64,000 nucleotides of DNA, taken from assembly GCF_019083805.1 (NCBI RefSeq), contig NZ_JAHRDV010000012.1, forward strand, positions 26,482 to 90,481, given 5' to 3'. Of this stretch, positions 19,161 to 28,480 are shown in pieces. A program made the position numbers and the translations under genes. The stretch's first letter is position 1; each line of letters starts with the position of its first letter. The DNA is from Acetobacter estunensis. GTDB taxonomy: Bacteria; Pseudomonadota; Alphaproteobacteria; Acetobacterales; Acetobacteraceae. The notes beneath the pieces were generated by a model. It saw nothing but the letters and a program-made list of their open reading frames with translations. It searched no databases and had not been told where the DNA came from.

Positions 19161-19320
19161 TGGCGTTTGCCCACACTCCGCAAATCGCTTGCCCACTCCA
19201 TACCCACATTCCTTGTGGGTCGGTTAGAACAAAACTGGAACGCTGTGGACGCAAGAAAATGCCAAAAATCCCGGAAGATCAAGGGTTCTGGAACAATCAA
19301 AATTTATGAGGAGAATCTTT

Positions 19321-19410
19321 TGGCGGATGGGGTGGGATTCGAACCCACGGTACGGTTACCCGCACGCCAGTTTTCAAGACTGGAGCCTTCAACCGCTCGG
19401 CCACCCATCC
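19321..19410 (-). tRNA. tRNA-Ser (anticodon UGA)
   Basis: Minus-strand transcript of 90 nt including the encoded CCA. The acceptor stem GGATGGG pairs with CCCATCC, the T-loop reads GGTTCGAATCC, and there is the long variable arm of class II serine tRNAs. The anticodon stem-loop CCAGT-CTTGAAA-ACTGG places TGA at positions 34-36, so it reads UCA. Its 3' end faces the integrase relic at 18994-19160, which suggests that it served as an attachment site. Confidence 0.95.
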
Positions 19411-19464
19411 GGTAGCAGGCTTATGCGTCAAAAAGCCTGATTTCGCAACAGCAACTCAAGATCA

Positions 19465-20610
19465 TTAGGTCTTGGAACGATGCGTTGAATGCGCAGCCGC
19501 TTTGGCCTTGTGCAGCCCGGTTACCTTAAGACGGCGATTCAACGGCGCACGCGCCAGCACATAATGAATCATGCCCAGTTTCTTCAGGTGTTGGCGAGAG
19601 GCCGCCGACAGATTGCCCGTTCGTCCGCTTGCCACCATCATGCGAAAACCTTGTCGCCGTGCGGACGCGCTGCCTGCCCGGGCGATGATGAGAGGAACTT
19701 GTGGCCGCGAAACGGGCGCCACACCTTCGTCCTGAAAGCCCTGATCCAGAAGGGCCGCCATTGTGCGCGTGCGTTCCGCATTGGAGCGCGCGCCCATCAC
19801 TACGCCCACCAGTCGCACATTATCGCGCGCGGCGGAGCTTACGAGATTGAGGCCTGCCTGCGCCGTATATCCCGTCTTCATACCATCCGCTCCGGGATAA
19901 AAGCGCAGCATGGGGTTATGATTGGGGATTTCGCGTCCGTGGAAATAGAACAGCGGCACGGAAAAATAGTGATAATCTTCCGGAAAATCGTTGATGAGAC
20001 GTCGTCCGAGTGTCGCCAGATCCCGTGCTGTCGTCACCTGATCGGGGTTGGGAAGTCCGGACGCGTTGCGAAACGTCGTGGAACTCATTCCCAGCGCATG
20101 CGCCTGAGCCGTCATCATGGTTGCGAATCGATCTTCATCGCCGCCCACGAGTTCACCCAGTGCGCAGGCTGCGTCATTGGCCGATTTGGTGACCAGCCCC
20201 AGAATGGCCTGTTCGACAGTGATGTAGGAACCGGGCACCAGTCCAAGTTTCGACGGTTCGCGAGTTGCGGCGCGAACGGAGACGGGAACCGCCTGATCAA
20301 GGGAAATCTGACCTGAACGTAGAGCGCTGAACGTCATATAGAGCGTCATCAGCTTGGTAAGACTCGCTGGATAGCGCTGCAGATCCGGATTGATCTGGGC
20401 CATCACGGCGCCGCTACGGGCATCGGTCACGAAAGCGCTGATGCGGCCTACATACTGGGCGTGCGCGGCCGGAACGCTCAGAAGAGCGGACAGAAAAGCT
20501 GTTCCGACAGCCAGTCGCCGCATGAAACGATTGCTGAAGGAGGGCCGACCGGTCTCGATCCCGTCGCGTTTACCGAATGCTGACGGTGTGGGGGGCAGAT
20601 CATTCATCAT
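19465..20610 (-). CDS. D-alanyl-D-alanine carboxypeptidase (peptidase S11, PBP5/6 type)
   Basis: A 381-residue secreted or membrane-associated serine peptidase that trims the terminal D-Ala from peptidoglycan pentapeptides. The three active-site motifs are in order: SLTK in YPASLTKLMTLY, SAN in LGLVTKSANDAACALGE, and KTG in GADGMKTGYTAQAGL. A signal peptide MRRLAVGTAFLSALLSVPAA ends before HAQYVG. Translation may therefore begin at the ATG at 20523, with the 29 residues before it optional; neither start has a strong ribosome-binding site. The C-terminal basic region could serve as a membrane anchor or wall-binding tail. The gene is single and divergent from clpS. Confidence 0.9.
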   Translation of the reverse strand: MMNDLPPTPSAFGKRDGIETGRPSFSNRFMRRLAVGTAFLSALLSVPAAHAQYVGRISAFVTDARSGAVMAQINPDLQRYPASLTKLMTLYMTFSALRSGQISLDQAVPVSVRAATREPSKLGLVPGSYITVEQAILGLVTKSANDAACALGELVGGDEDRFATMMTAQAHALGMSSTTFRNASGLPNPDQVTTARDLATLGRRLINDFPEDYHYFSVPLFYFHGREIPNHNPMLRFYPGADGMKTGYTAQAGLNLVSSAARDNVRLVGVVMGARSNAERTRTMAALLDQGFQDEGVAPVSRPQVPLIIARAGSASARRQGFRMMVASGRTGNLSAASRQHLKKLGMIHYVLARAPLNRRLKVTGLHKAKAAAHSTHRSKT

Positions 20611-20935
20611 GGCGATCAGTACGAGAATCCTGTGAGCCGGGCACTCGAACCTTAGCAGTGCCGATTCGACCGTCTAGGCTAAAAGTGGCTAACAAGATGA
20701 CAAAAATACGGATGGGAGGGGTGAGAAATGCGGGAAGCCTCTTCACGACTTCTCAACTGTGGGGAATTGGAGACACAATGACGCCCAAGACGCATGGGGT
20801 TGTGCCCGAATTCCTGTTCCCTTGACCGGGTCGGGGGTTTACAGAGACCTCATGAAGTCACGCGATTGGACAGAAGCAATGGGCGGCTCGGCTGGCTTTT
20901 GGCCAGCGAGCCACAGAGATGTCAGGCGGGTTGTC
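20611..20935. promoter_or_regulatory. Divergent control region of the carboxypeptidase and clpS genes
   Basis: About 325 bp without a convincing gene. Near its clpS end (20885-20912) there is a strong hairpin: GGCTCGGCTGGC, a TTTT loop, then GGCCAGCGAGCC with one bulged base. It ends 23 bp before the clpS ATG and could act as an attenuator or mRNA-stability element. The open frame extends upstream of the clpS start through the hairpin, but the extension does not resemble ClpS. Confidence 0.35.
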
Positions 20936-21256
20936 ATGACGGAAAAGCCCGAAGACGGCGGCGATGACGTCGGTGTTCTGGTAAGGACAACGACGAAGAC
21001 GCGCAAACCGTCAATGTACAAAGTGCTTATGCTCAACGACGATTACACGCCGATGGAGTTTGTCGTGCATGTGCTGGAGCGGTTCTTCAATAAGACCCGC
21101 GAAGAGGCGACCAGCATCATGCTGCATGTGCACAAGAAGGGGGTAGGGGTCTGCGGCGTGTTCACCTATGAGGTGGCCGAGAGCAAGGTCGCGCTCGTCA
21201 TGGATCTGGCACGGCAGAACCAACATCCTCTGCAATGCACTATCGAGCGGGACTGA
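20936..21256 (+). CDS. clpS: ATP-dependent Clp protease adaptor ClpS
   Basis: The 106-residue product delivers N-end-rule substrates to ClpAP. The core fold is clear: [20 protein letters not shown] contains the NDDYTPM motif whose pocket binds destabilising N-termini, followed by [20 protein letters not shown] and [15 protein letters not shown]. The ATG at 20936 is preferred because it gives the normal family length and is preceded by AGGCGGG. The frame is open further upstream. clpA is not adjacent here, unlike in many alphaproteobacteria. Confidence 0.93.
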   Translation: MTEKPEDGGDDVGVLVRTTTKTRKPSMYKVLMLNDDYTPMEFVVHVLERFFNKTREEATSIMLHVHKKGVGVCGVFTYEVAESKVALVMDLARQNQHPLQCTIERD

Positions 21257-21302
21257 CAGCGGGAATAATTTTTCCCGGTAAAATGAGAAAACCTGCAAAG
21301 AC

Positions 21303-21323
21303 GCGGGGATCAGAGATCCCCGC
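21303..21323. terminator. Hairpin between convergent clpS and FYDLN-acid gene
   Basis: A 9-bp perfect stem, GCGGGGATC with GATCCCCGC, encloses an AGA loop between the two convergent stop codons. There is no T-run on either side, so this may be a weak bidirectional terminator or an mRNA 3'-end stabiliser. Confidence 0.5.
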
Positions 21324-21334
21324 AGCATAGCTCC

Positions 21335-21664
21335 TCAGGAGTCGTGCTCGTCCTTTTCGGACGGAACGTCGATGTCCGAACTGATGTCATCGGCATCGTC
21401 GTCCAGATCGGCGGTGTCCTCGATGGCGTCGTCGTCATCGTCATCACCGGTGTCGAGATCGATGTCATCATCGCTCTCTTCGGTCGGTTTGGGCGCCTTC
21501 ACGGGCGCAGGCGAGGGAATATCCCCCGTGCGCTTGAGACGGGGAACCTCGGCAGGCTGGTCGGCGCCGCATTTCGGGCAGACGGCCGGCTCCTTATTGA
21601 GGTCATAGAAACGCGCACCGCAAGAGACGCAAACGCGCTTGGAACCGAGTTCAGGCTGGGCCAT
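21335..21664 (-). CDS. TIGR02300/FYDLN-acid family protein
   Basis: A 109-residue protein of unknown function that is conserved in alphaproteobacteria. The N-terminus has a zinc-ribbon-like pair, [20 protein letters not shown] with CGA, containing the FYDLN signature that names the family. The C-terminal half is extremely acidic ([15 protein letters not shown] and more) and probably disordered. The start at 21664 ([12 protein letters not shown]) is conserved in the family; the longer frame is not. It is convergent with clpS. Confidence 0.87.
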   Translation of the reverse strand: MAQPELGSKRVCVSCGARFYDLNKEPAVCPKCGADQPAEVPRLKRTGDIPSPAPVKAPKPTEESDDDIDLDTGDDDDDDAIEDTADLDDDADDISSDIDVPSEKDEHDS

Positions 21665-21916
21665 GTTGAACCTGTCGATCGTGGTCGAGGGCGGGAGAAG
21701 ATTTCCCGCAGGGATGCACAGTGTGTGGGCACAAACGACCGCACGCATCCCGAGGGCAGGGCACATGCCAGTTCAGGTCCGTGGCGTCAACCGGATGTTG
21801 GGGAAAAGTGGCGAAACTGCCTTGCATGCCGTTTTTCTGCCTTGATTTTTTCATGCCATGGCAAAAACGGCAGGCCGGATCCTGAGTTCGGGTGCCTTGA
21901 TGGAGAGCAATGCAAG

Positions 21917-23089
21917 ATGTGCCGCAGCGGGGAGCGTCGTGTCCTTCGGATTCTGAGTGTTGGGGGGCTGCTGGCACTGGCCGCATGCAGCGCGACATCC
22001 CGACCCGGAGGTGACCCTTCTCAATGGGGGCGTGGGAATTATACGCCTCCTGGCACCACCAGCGATCCGTGGGGACCCTATGTTCGGGAAGCCTCTGGTC
22101 GATTCCAGTTGCCCGAACAGTGGATTCGGGCCGTGATGAATCAGGAATCGGGCGGCAAGGAATATCGTAACGGTCGCCTGACCCGCTCGGGGGCAGGGGC
22201 GATCGGGCTGATGCAGCTCATGCCGTCCACATGGTCTTCTTTGGCGGCGCAGTATGGACTGGGCAACGATCCGTACGAACCGCATGACAACATCACAGCA
22301 GGATCTGGTTATATCCGGCAGCTCTACGATCGTTTTGGCTCGCCGGGTTTTCTGGCGGCCTATAACGCCGGACCGGGGCGGCTGGAGCAGTATCTTCAGG
22401 CGGGAACGCCACTGCCGGATGAGACGGTCAATTACGTCGCGTCCATCTCCCCGCATCTTGGCGATGCAGTCCCGGCTGTGGGGGCGACGCCTGTCACGGT
22501 GGCCAGTGCATCGCAGCGCGTTCCTACTGTCCCGACGGCTTCTGTCGCACCTGTCGAGACCGCGGCTCTTTCCCGGACAGCGGATGGGTGCCTGAGAAAC
22601 GTGGACGCTGCCTATGATCCGTCCGCCTGTCTGGTGGATCGCGATGTTCCGCATGCGGATCCGGCTCCTTTGCCGCCACCTCAGCCTACGATTGCGGTGG
22701 CGTCCGCTCAGCCTTTGCCGGCGCCGCAGCCGGCACCTCTCCCGACTGAGCTGGCGAGTTACGTGGAGCCGGTCGGTCATCATGTCCCGGTCACGCAAGT
22801 GTCTTACGCTCCTGCAATGACGAGCGCTTCTGTGCGAGGGACGGGAGGTTCGTGGGCCGTGCAGGTCGGGGCCTTTTCGTCTGGCGGGGAGGCTCGTATG
22901 GCGCTTGCTCAGGCGCGCGCCATCATAGGCCCGCTGAGTGCCAGTCCGTTGGTGATGCGTGTGCCGTCCAGTGCGGCGCCTCTTTATCGTGCACGGCTTG
23001 TGGGGCTTGGGGCGGAGGATGCGGCCGCAGCCTGTCGCGCCTTGCGCAGTCACGCCATGGCCTGCTTCCGGGTGCCCATCGCTACCTGA
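21917..23089 (+). CDS. SLT-domain lytic transglycosylase lipoprotein with SPOR domain
   Basis: A 390-residue envelope protein. A lipoprotein signal with the lipobox LALAAC places the modified Cys at residue 24. Residues about 50-170 form a lysozyme-like transglycosylase domain with the catalytic Glu in IRAVMNQESGGKEYRNG, then GAIGLMQLMPSTW and FLAAYNAGPGRLEQYL. A Pro/Ala-rich linker (about 190-300) leads to a C-terminal SPOR domain, starting at SWAVQVGAFSSGGEARMAL, which binds denuded peptidoglycan at division sites. The combination suggests septal or daughter-cell wall cleavage, similar in role to RlpA. The ATG at 21917 is the only start that gives a proper signal peptide. Confidence 0.88.
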   Translation: MCRSGERRVLRILSVGGLLALAACSATSRPGGDPSQWGRGNYTPPGTTSDPWGPYVREASGRFQLPEQWIRAVMNQESGGKEYRNGRLTRSGAGAIGLMQLMPSTWSSLAAQYGLGNDPYEPHDNITAGSGYIRQLYDRFGSPGFLAAYNAGPGRLEQYLQAGTPLPDETVNYVASISPHLGDAVPAVGATPVTVASASQRVPTVPTASVAPVETAALSRTADGCLRNVDAAYDPSACLVDRDVPHADPAPLPPPQPTIAVASAQPLPAPQPAPLPTELASYVEPVGHHVPVTQVSYAPAMTSASVRGTGGSWAVQVGAFSSGGEARMALAQARAIIGPLSASPLVMRVPSSAAPLYRARLVGLGAEDAAAACRALRSHAMACFRVPIAT

Positions 23090-23202
23090 TGCGATGGGCT
23101 CTTCCCGTGCGGATGAGCATTGCCCGACGCCGCCCCGTTCGCTAGACCGCCGCCTTCGCACGGGCATCCGTCCGCGCATCGGGTTCAGGGGCTGGGGGTG
23201 AA

Positions 23203-24126
23203 ATGGCGCGCAATCGGGTTCGGAAGGGACGGCCGCTGGATGGGTGGCTCGTCATCGACAAGCCGACAGGCATTACATCCACGGCCGTCGTTGCCATCGT
23301 CAAGCGGGCATTTAACGCGCAAAAGGTAGGGCATGGGGGGACGCTGGACCCCTTGGCAACCGGTCTTCTGCCGATCGCTCTGGGGGCGGCCACCAAGACC
23401 GTGCCTTACATCATGGACGGCACGAAACGGTATCGCTTCACCCTGCGGATGGGAGAGGCGCGCGATAGCGATGACGCCGATGGCGCCGTGACGGCCATCT
23501 CCGATGTGCGGCCGACGGATGAGCAATTGCGCGCGGCGACGGTGGGACTAACGGGTGACATCATGCAAGTGCCCCCCGTCTTTTCCGCTCTCAAGGTGGC
23601 GGGCGAGCGGGCCTACGACATGGCGCGTGATGGTCGTCCTCCCGAACTGCCGCCGCGTCCTGCACGGGTGGATCGGTTCGAGCTGATCGAGCGCCCGGAT
23701 GCGGATCACGCCGTGTTCGAAGTCGAGTCCGGCAAGGGCGTTTATATGCGCTCGCTGGCGCGCGATGTGGCACTGGCCTGCGGGACGCTCGGGCATATCG
23801 CCGTACTGCGGCGGCTCAGGGTGGGGCCTTTCACGGAAGCGGATGCGATTTCGCTGGACAAGCTGGCCGCAAGCGCCGAAGAAGGCCCCGCTTCACCGGA
23901 ACTTCTGCGTCCGGTCGCGACCGCGCTGGCCGACATCCCGGCGCTGGCCCTGACCCCGGACGAAGCGGTTCTCCTGCAGCACGGGCAGGCTCTTGGTCTG
24001 CTGGATTTCGTCGGTCGCATCCCGGAAACGGGCGCTGATGGAATTGTCCGTGCGATGGACGGGGAGCATGTGCTGGGGCTCTGCCGCCTTGAGGAAGGAT
24101 GGCTGAGGCCCGTTCGTTTGCTTTGA
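23203..24126 (+). CDS. truB: tRNA pseudouridine(55) synthase
   Basis: A 307-residue enzyme that makes pseudouridine 55 in the T-loop of tRNAs. The catalytic Asp lies in the hallmark [20 protein letters not shown]. The N-terminal [17 protein letters not shown] and the later [20 protein letters not shown] are also diagnostic. A GGGGGTG sequence precedes the ATG. It is followed by rpsO and pnp in the conserved bacterial order truB-rpsO-pnp. Confidence 0.96.
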   Translation: MARNRVRKGRPLDGWLVIDKPTGITSTAVVAIVKRAFNAQKVGHGGTLDPLATGLLPIALGAATKTVPYIMDGTKRYRFTLRMGEARDSDDADGAVTAISDVRPTDEQLRAATVGLTGDIMQVPPVFSALKVAGERAYDMARDGRPPELPPRPARVDRFELIERPDADHAVFEVESGKGVYMRSLARDVALACGTLGHIAVLRRLRVGPFTEADAISLDKLAASAEEGPASPELLRPVATALADIPALALTPDEAVLLQHGQALGLLDFVGRIPETGADGIVRAMDGEHVLGLCRLEEGWLRPVRLL

Positions 24127-24142
24127 ATTCTGGGAGACGACG

Positions 24143-24412
24143 ATGTCGATCACAGCTGAGCGCCGTACGGCGCTGATTGAGGAATACCGCACGAATCCGA
24201 CCGATACGGGTTCGCCTGAAGTGCAGGTTGCTATCCTTACGGAGCGCATCAACAACCTGACCGAGCATCTGAAGACGCACGCGAAGGACTTCCACTCGCG
24301 TCGTGGTCTGCTGGTGATGGTGGGTAACCGCCGTGGCCTGCTCGACTACCTCAAGCGCAAGAGCCAGCAGCGCTACGAGACGCTGATCGGACGTCTGGGT
24401 CTGCGTCGCTGA
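24143..24412 (+). CDS. rpsO: 30S ribosomal protein S15
   Basis: An 89-residue protein of the small subunit that binds the central domain of 16S r[23 protein letters not shown] and [20 protein letters not shown] match the family throughout. GGGAGACGACG precedes the ATG. It lies 16 bp after truB and is followed by a rho-independent terminator before pnp, as in many bacteria. Confidence 0.98.
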   Translation: MSITAERRTALIEEYRTNPTDTGSPEVQVAILTERINNLTEHLKTHAKDFHSRRGLLVMVGNRRGLLDYLKRKSQQRYETLIGRLGLRR

Positions 24413-24733
24413 GCATGACAGGTCGGGTGTAGGGTGGCGTATCCGCTGTTTTACCTGCGCCGATAATCCTGTATGGGATCGCCCGAGGCACCGCTTTGCG
24501 GGGTCTCGGGTTTTTCATGCCCGGATTCCGGGTTCATCCGCGCCGAACCGGCCGTCGCAAGGGTTCGATCCGTTACGGCGTTTCAGGCCACATGGCGTCC
24601 TGGCGTTTTGCGCCAGCCACCATGCCGTCCGAGACGCTGTCCGCATTCGGGTCGTCCACTCTCCTGAACGGATTTGTCTGTTTCTGAGAGAAGGCGAGGC
24701 TCCTCCGTTCGGCCTGAAGTAAGGTTCGACTGA
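24413..24733 (+). promoter_or_regulatory. rpsO-pnp intergenic region with pnp leader
   Basis: About 320 bp containing the rpsO terminator and, after it, the 5' untranslated region of pnp. PNPase leaders are classically folded and are cut by RNase III for autocontrol. No specific pairing was resolved here apart from the terminator. Confidence 0.4.
24482..24516 (+). terminator. Rho-independent terminator after rpsO
   Basis: CCCGAG (24482-24487) pairs with CTCGGG (24505-24510), with an inner CCGC-TTT-GCGG stem, and a T-run follows directly. It separates rpsO from pnp; read-through could allow co-expression. Confidence 0.8.
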
Positions 24734-26881
24734 ATGTTCAACTACTTCCGCAAGGAAATCGAATGGGGCGGTCGCCCGCTGATTCTGGAGACGGGCAAGA
24801 TCGCTCGTCAGGCGGATGGCGCAGTTGTTGTGACCTATGGCGAGACGGTGGTGCTTTGCACCGCGGTTGGCGCCAAGACCGTCAAGCCGGGGCAGGACTT
24901 CTTCCCGCTGACCGTCAATTATCAGGAAAAAGCCTATGCTGCGGGCAAGATTCCCGGCGGCTTCTTCAAGCGTGAAGGGCGTCCTTCCGAAATCGAGACG
25001 CTCAACTCGCGTCTGATCGATCGTCCGATCCGTCCGCTGTTCCCCGAAGGCTTCCGTAACGAAGTTCAGGTCATCACGACCGTTCTGAGCCACGACATGG
25101 AAAACGATCCGGCGGTTCCGGCTCTGATCGGTGCTTCGGCGGCTCTGACGCTCTCCGGCATTCCGTTCTTTGGCCCCGTCGGTGCGGCGCGTGTCGGTTA
25201 CAAGGATGGCGAATACATCCTGAACCCGACCATCGACGAGGTGAAGGAAAGCGAACTTGACCTCGTGGTTGCCGGCACGGCGGAAGGCGTGCTGATGGTG
25301 GAATCGGAGGCGTCCGAGCTTTCCGAAGCCACCATGCTTGGTGCCGTGAACTTCGGCCACAAGGCGTTCCAGCCGGTTCTCGACGCCATCATCGCGCTGG
25401 CCGAGCATGCGGCGAAAGCGCCGTGGGAACTCGAAGGTCCGAGCAAGGAGGCCATCGCGCTTCGCAAGAAGGTCGATACTCTGGGCCGCAAGCTGTTCAC
25501 CGCAGCTTACAAGGAAAAGGCCAAGCAGGCGCGTTACGAGAAGCTCGCTGCTGCTAAGAAGACGGTTCTCGACAAGCTGACGGCCGCTGATCTGGACGCC
25601 GAGGCGGCCAAGCCGATGCTCAAGGAGCTTGAGGCCGATATCGTGCGTGGCGCGATCCTCGATACAGGTCTGCGCATCGACGGGCGTGACCTGACGACGG
25701 TTCGTCCCATCGTGTCCGAGGTCGGTATCCTGCCGCGTGCGCATGGTTCGGCCTTGTTCACGCGCGGTGAGACACAGGCGCTGGTGATCGCAACGCTCGG
25801 CACTGGTCAGGACGAGCAGGTGATCGATGCGCTGGAAGGCGAATATCGCACCAACTTCCTGCTGCACTACAATTTCCCTCCGTTCTCGGTGGGTGAGTGC
25901 GGTCGCACCGGTTCGCCGGGACGTCGTGAGATCGGTCATGGTAAGCTGGCATGGCGCGCCATTCATCCGCTTCTGCCGACAAAGGCCGAGTTCCCCTACA
26001 CCATGCGCGTGGTCTCCGAGATCACGGAGAGCAACGGTTCGTCCTCCATGGCGACGGTCTGCGGTTCTTCGCTGGCGCTGATGGATGCGGGTGTTCCGCT
26101 GAAGCGCCCGGTGGCGGGTATCGCCATGGGCCTTATCAAGGAAGACCGTGGCTACGCCGTGCTGTCCGATATCCTTGGTGACGAGGATCACCTCGGCGAC
26201 ATGGACTTCAAGGTGGCGGGAACCGAAAAGGGTGTCACTGCGTTGCAGATGGACATCAAGATCACGTCCATCACGCCGGAGATCATGGAAATCGCGCTTG
26301 AGCAGGCGCGTGGTGGCCGTCTGCACATTCTCGGTGAGATGAGCAAGGCGCTGACGGAAGGACGTTCGGACGTGTCGGCGACGGCACCGAAGATCACGAC
26401 CATGAGCGTGCCCAAGGAGAAGATCCGCGATGTGATCGGCTCCGGTGGCAAGGTCATCCGTGAGATCGTGGAATATTCCGGCGCCAAGGTGGATATCGGG
26501 GACGATGGCACGATCACGATCGCTGCGATGTCCGACGACCAGGCGCAGAAGGCCATTTCGCGCATCAATGGGATCGTGGCGGAGCCGGAGATTGGCCGTA
26601 TCTATGACGGCAAAGTCGTCAAGACGGCGGATTTCGGAGCTTTCGTAAACTTCCTTGGTGCGCGTGACGGGCTGGTTCACATCTCGGAATTGGCGCAGGG
26701 CCGCGTCGGTCGCACGACGGATGTGGTCAAGCAGGGCGATGCCGTGAAGGTCAAGGTCATCGGTTTCGATGATCGCGGCAAGGTGAAGCTCTCCATGCGG
26801 GTTGTGGATCAGGCCACGGGTGCCGACATCACCTCCGAGGTGGGAGAGAAGCCCGCTCGCGCTCCGCGCCGCGAGGACTGA
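24734..26881 (+). CDS. pnp: Polyribonucleotide nucleotidyltransferase (PNPase)
   Basis: A 715-residue 3'-5' phosphorolytic exoribonuclease. Two RNase PH-like domains (about residues 1-230 and 310-545) are linked by a helical domain. The second, active domain shows [33 protein letters not shown] and [20 protein letters not shown], with acidic metal ligands in the segment around [21 protein letters not shown]-terminal KH ([20 protein letters not shown]) and S1 ([20 protein letters not shown]) RNA-binding domains follow. Length is normal for the family. Confidence 0.97.
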   Translation: MFNYFRKEIEWGGRPLILETGKIARQADGAVVVTYGETVVLCTAVGAKTVKPGQDFFPLTVNYQEKAYAAGKIPGGFFKREGRPSEIETLNSRLIDRPIRPLFPEGFRNEVQVITTVLSHDMENDPAVPALIGASAALTLSGIPFFGPVGAARVGYKDGEYILNPTIDEVKESELDLVVAGTAEGVLMVESEASELSEATMLGAVNFGHKAFQPVLDAIIALAEHAAKAPWELEGPSKEAIALRKKVDTLGRKLFTAAYKEKAKQARYEKLAAAKKTVLDKLTAADLDAEAAKPMLKELEADIVRGAILDTGLRIDGRDLTTVRPIVSEVGILPRAHGSALFTRGETQALVIATLGTGQDEQVIDALEGEYRTNFLLHYNFPPFSVGECGRTGSPGRREIGHGKLAWRAIHPLLPTKAEFPYTMRVVSEITESNGSSSMATVCGSSLALMDAGVPLKRPVAGIAMGLIKEDRGYAVLSDILGDEDHLGDMDFKVAGTEKGVTALQMDIKITSITPEIMEIALEQARGGRLHILGEMSKALTEGRSDVSATAPKITTMSVPKEKIRDVIGSGGKVIREIVEYSGAKVDIGDDGTITIAAMSDDQAQKAISRINGIVAEPEIGRIYDGKVVKTADFGAFVNFLGARDGLVHISELAQGRVGRTTDVVKQGDAVKVKVIGFDDRGKVKLSMRVVDQATGADITSEVGEKPARAPRRED

Positions 26882-27024
26882 CATCGTTTGACGACGGGCA
26901 GTTGGTGGGGCGGGCGCCGTGACGGAGTGGTCACGGCGCCCGCCTGCGTATGGCGCAGCCTCTGGCAATGATCCCGGTGCGGATGACCGCATCTGGTATG
27001 AACAGAAACGACGATGAGACAGGC

Positions 27025-28443
27025 ATGAAGGCGATCAACGCAGTTAGGTTGGGCGGAGCGGAGATTCTGCCGCTGGTCGAGGGCGGGAAGGGTGTGTCCG
27101 TCTCTACCGGTGAGTCGGCCGGCGCCTGGGCCGAGGCTGGTGGTGCGGGCACTATCTCCATCGTCAATGCCGACAGCTACGATGAGAACGGCAATGTCGT
27201 GCCGCAGATCTACAGGGGCAAGACCCGACGGGAACGGCACGAAGAACTGATCGACTACGCGATCCGGGGCGGCATCGCTCAGGCGCGGATCGCGCATGAG
27301 CGTGCAGGCGGCAAAGGACGTATCCACGCCAACATCCTGTGGGAAATGGGCGGTGCTGAGCAGGTCATCACGGGTGTTCTGGAAGGGGCTAAAGGGCTGA
27401 TCCAGGGACTGACCTGTGGCGCGGGTATGCCTTACCGTCTGTCCGAGATCGCAACCCGTTTCGGCGTTTACTATTACCCGATCGTGTCGTCGGCACGCGC
27501 GTTCAATGCGCTGTGGAAGCGCGCCTACAGCAAGAGCTCCGAGTTGCTTGGGGGCGTGGTGTATGAAGACCCGTGGCGCGCGGGCGGACATAACGGCCTG
27601 TCCAACACCGAAAATCCGCTGGCGCCGGAAGATCCGTATCCCCGTGTGGCGGCTCTGCGTAAGCTGATGCGGACCTTCGGGCTGGGCGATACGCCGATCA
27701 TCATGGCCGGTGGTGTGTGGTGGCTGGAAGAATGGCAGGACTGGATCGACAATCCTGAACTGGGGCCAATCGTTTTCCAGTTTGGCACGCGTCCTCTGCT
27801 TACGACGGAAAGCCCTATTCCTGAAGCATGGAAGGCGCGTCTGCGCACGTTGAAAAAGGGCGACGTCTATCTGAACCGCTTCTCACCGACGGGCTTTTAT
27901 TCTTCTGCTGTGAACAACAGTTTCCTTCAGGAACTGCGTGAGCGTTCGGAGCGGCAGGTGGCGTTCTCGCCAGAGCCTCTCGGCGAACTGGTGGCGAGCT
28001 ATGGTGTGGGCGCACGTAAGCGCGAAGTCTTTGTGACGGAAGCGGATCTGCTGCGTATTCGTGCGTGGGAGGCCGATGGTTTCACGGACGCCATGCGCAC
28101 ACAGGATTCCACGCTGATCTTCGTAACGCCGGAGCGCGCACGCGAGATCGTGGCGGATCAGGTTGCCTGCATGGGCTGTCTCTCGGAATGTCGGTTTTCC
28201 AACTGGAGCCAGAGGCCTCCCGAATACAGCAACGGCCACAGGGCTGATCCCAGGTCGTTCTGCATTCAGAAAACGTTGCAGAACATCGCGCACGCGCATG
28301 GTCCGGATGAGGAAGAGATCGCGGACCACAATCTGATGTTTGGCGGCACGAATGCGTGGCGTTTCGCCACGGACCCGTTCTATTCGAACGGTTTTGTACC
28401 CACGGTCAAACAACTTGTGGAACGGATTATGACGGGCCGCTGA
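27025..28443 (+). CDS. Nitronate monooxygenase-like NAD(P)H-dependent flavin oxidoreductase
   Basis: A 472-residue TIM-barrel flavoenzyme. The N-terminal half has the FMN-binding layout of nitronate monooxygenases (former 2-nitropropane dioxygenases): GGKGVSVSTGESAGAWAEAG, GLTCGAGMPYRLSEIA, GVVYEDPWRAGGHNG with the AGGH motif, and PIIMAGGVWW. It is about 100-150 residues longer than the classic enzyme. The extra C-terminal region holds four cysteines, CMGCLSEC plus a fourth at SFCIQK, which could bind a metal or cluster. The ATG at 27025 is preferred because GAGACAGG precedes it; two other ATGs lie upstream in frame. The substrate is not predictable. Confidence 0.78.
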   Translation: MKAINAVRLGGAEILPLVEGGKGVSVSTGESAGAWAEAGGAGTISIVNADSYDENGNVVPQIYRGKTRRERHEELIDYAIRGGIAQARIAHERAGGKGRIHANILWEMGGAEQVITGVLEGAKGLIQGLTCGAGMPYRLSEIATRFGVYYYPIVSSARAFNALWKRAYSKSSELLGGVVYEDPWRAGGHNGLSNTENPLAPEDPYPRVAALRKLMRTFGLGDTPIIMAGGVWWLEEWQDWIDNPELGPIVFQFGTRPLLTTESPIPEAWKARLRTLKKGDVYLNRFSPTGFYSSAVNNSFLQELRERSERQVAFSPEPLGELVASYGVGARKREVFVTEADLLRIRAWEADGFTDAMRTQDSTLIFVTPERAREIVADQVACMGCLSECRFSNWSQRPPEYSNGHRADPRSFCIQKTLQNIAHAHGPDEEEIADHNLMFGGTNAWRFATDPFYSNGFVPTVKQLVERIMTGR

Positions 28444-28480
28444 GGTCGTCTGGCGTTACGTCTTGTCAGCAGGTGAAAGC

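Larger units (their letters stand above)
1171..19320. mobile_element. Putative decayed genomic island at tRNA-Ser carrying the nuo operon
   Basis: The complex I operon is bracketed by dead mobile genes. On its left are a serine recombinase relic, an IS3 relic and an IS5 fragment. On its right are an IS5 transposase relic and the N-terminus of a P4-type integrase, which points away from the 3' end of tRNA-Ser exactly as such integrases do at their attachment sites. The interpretation that the operon arrived on a tRNA-Ser island is an inference from this layout. No second copy of the tRNA 3' end was found in the window, so the far boundary is unknown and the left limit given here is only the outermost relic seen. 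Confidence 0.45.

Noticed and set aside
19056..19415. Plus-strand frame ending in a GVGFEPT-like peptide
   Set aside because: The peptide is the antisense translation of the tRNA-Ser T-arm, a common false gene; the real content is tRNA plus integrase relic on the minus strand.
21851..23179. Open frame of 442 codons on the minus strand
   Set aside because: Antisense to the SLT/SPOR lipoprotein; Arg/His-rich with no motif.
24515..26992. Open frame of 825 codons on the minus strand
   Set aside because: It lies wholly antisense to pnp, is low-complexity (Arg/His/Asp-rich) and matches no family; it results from GC-rich codon bias.
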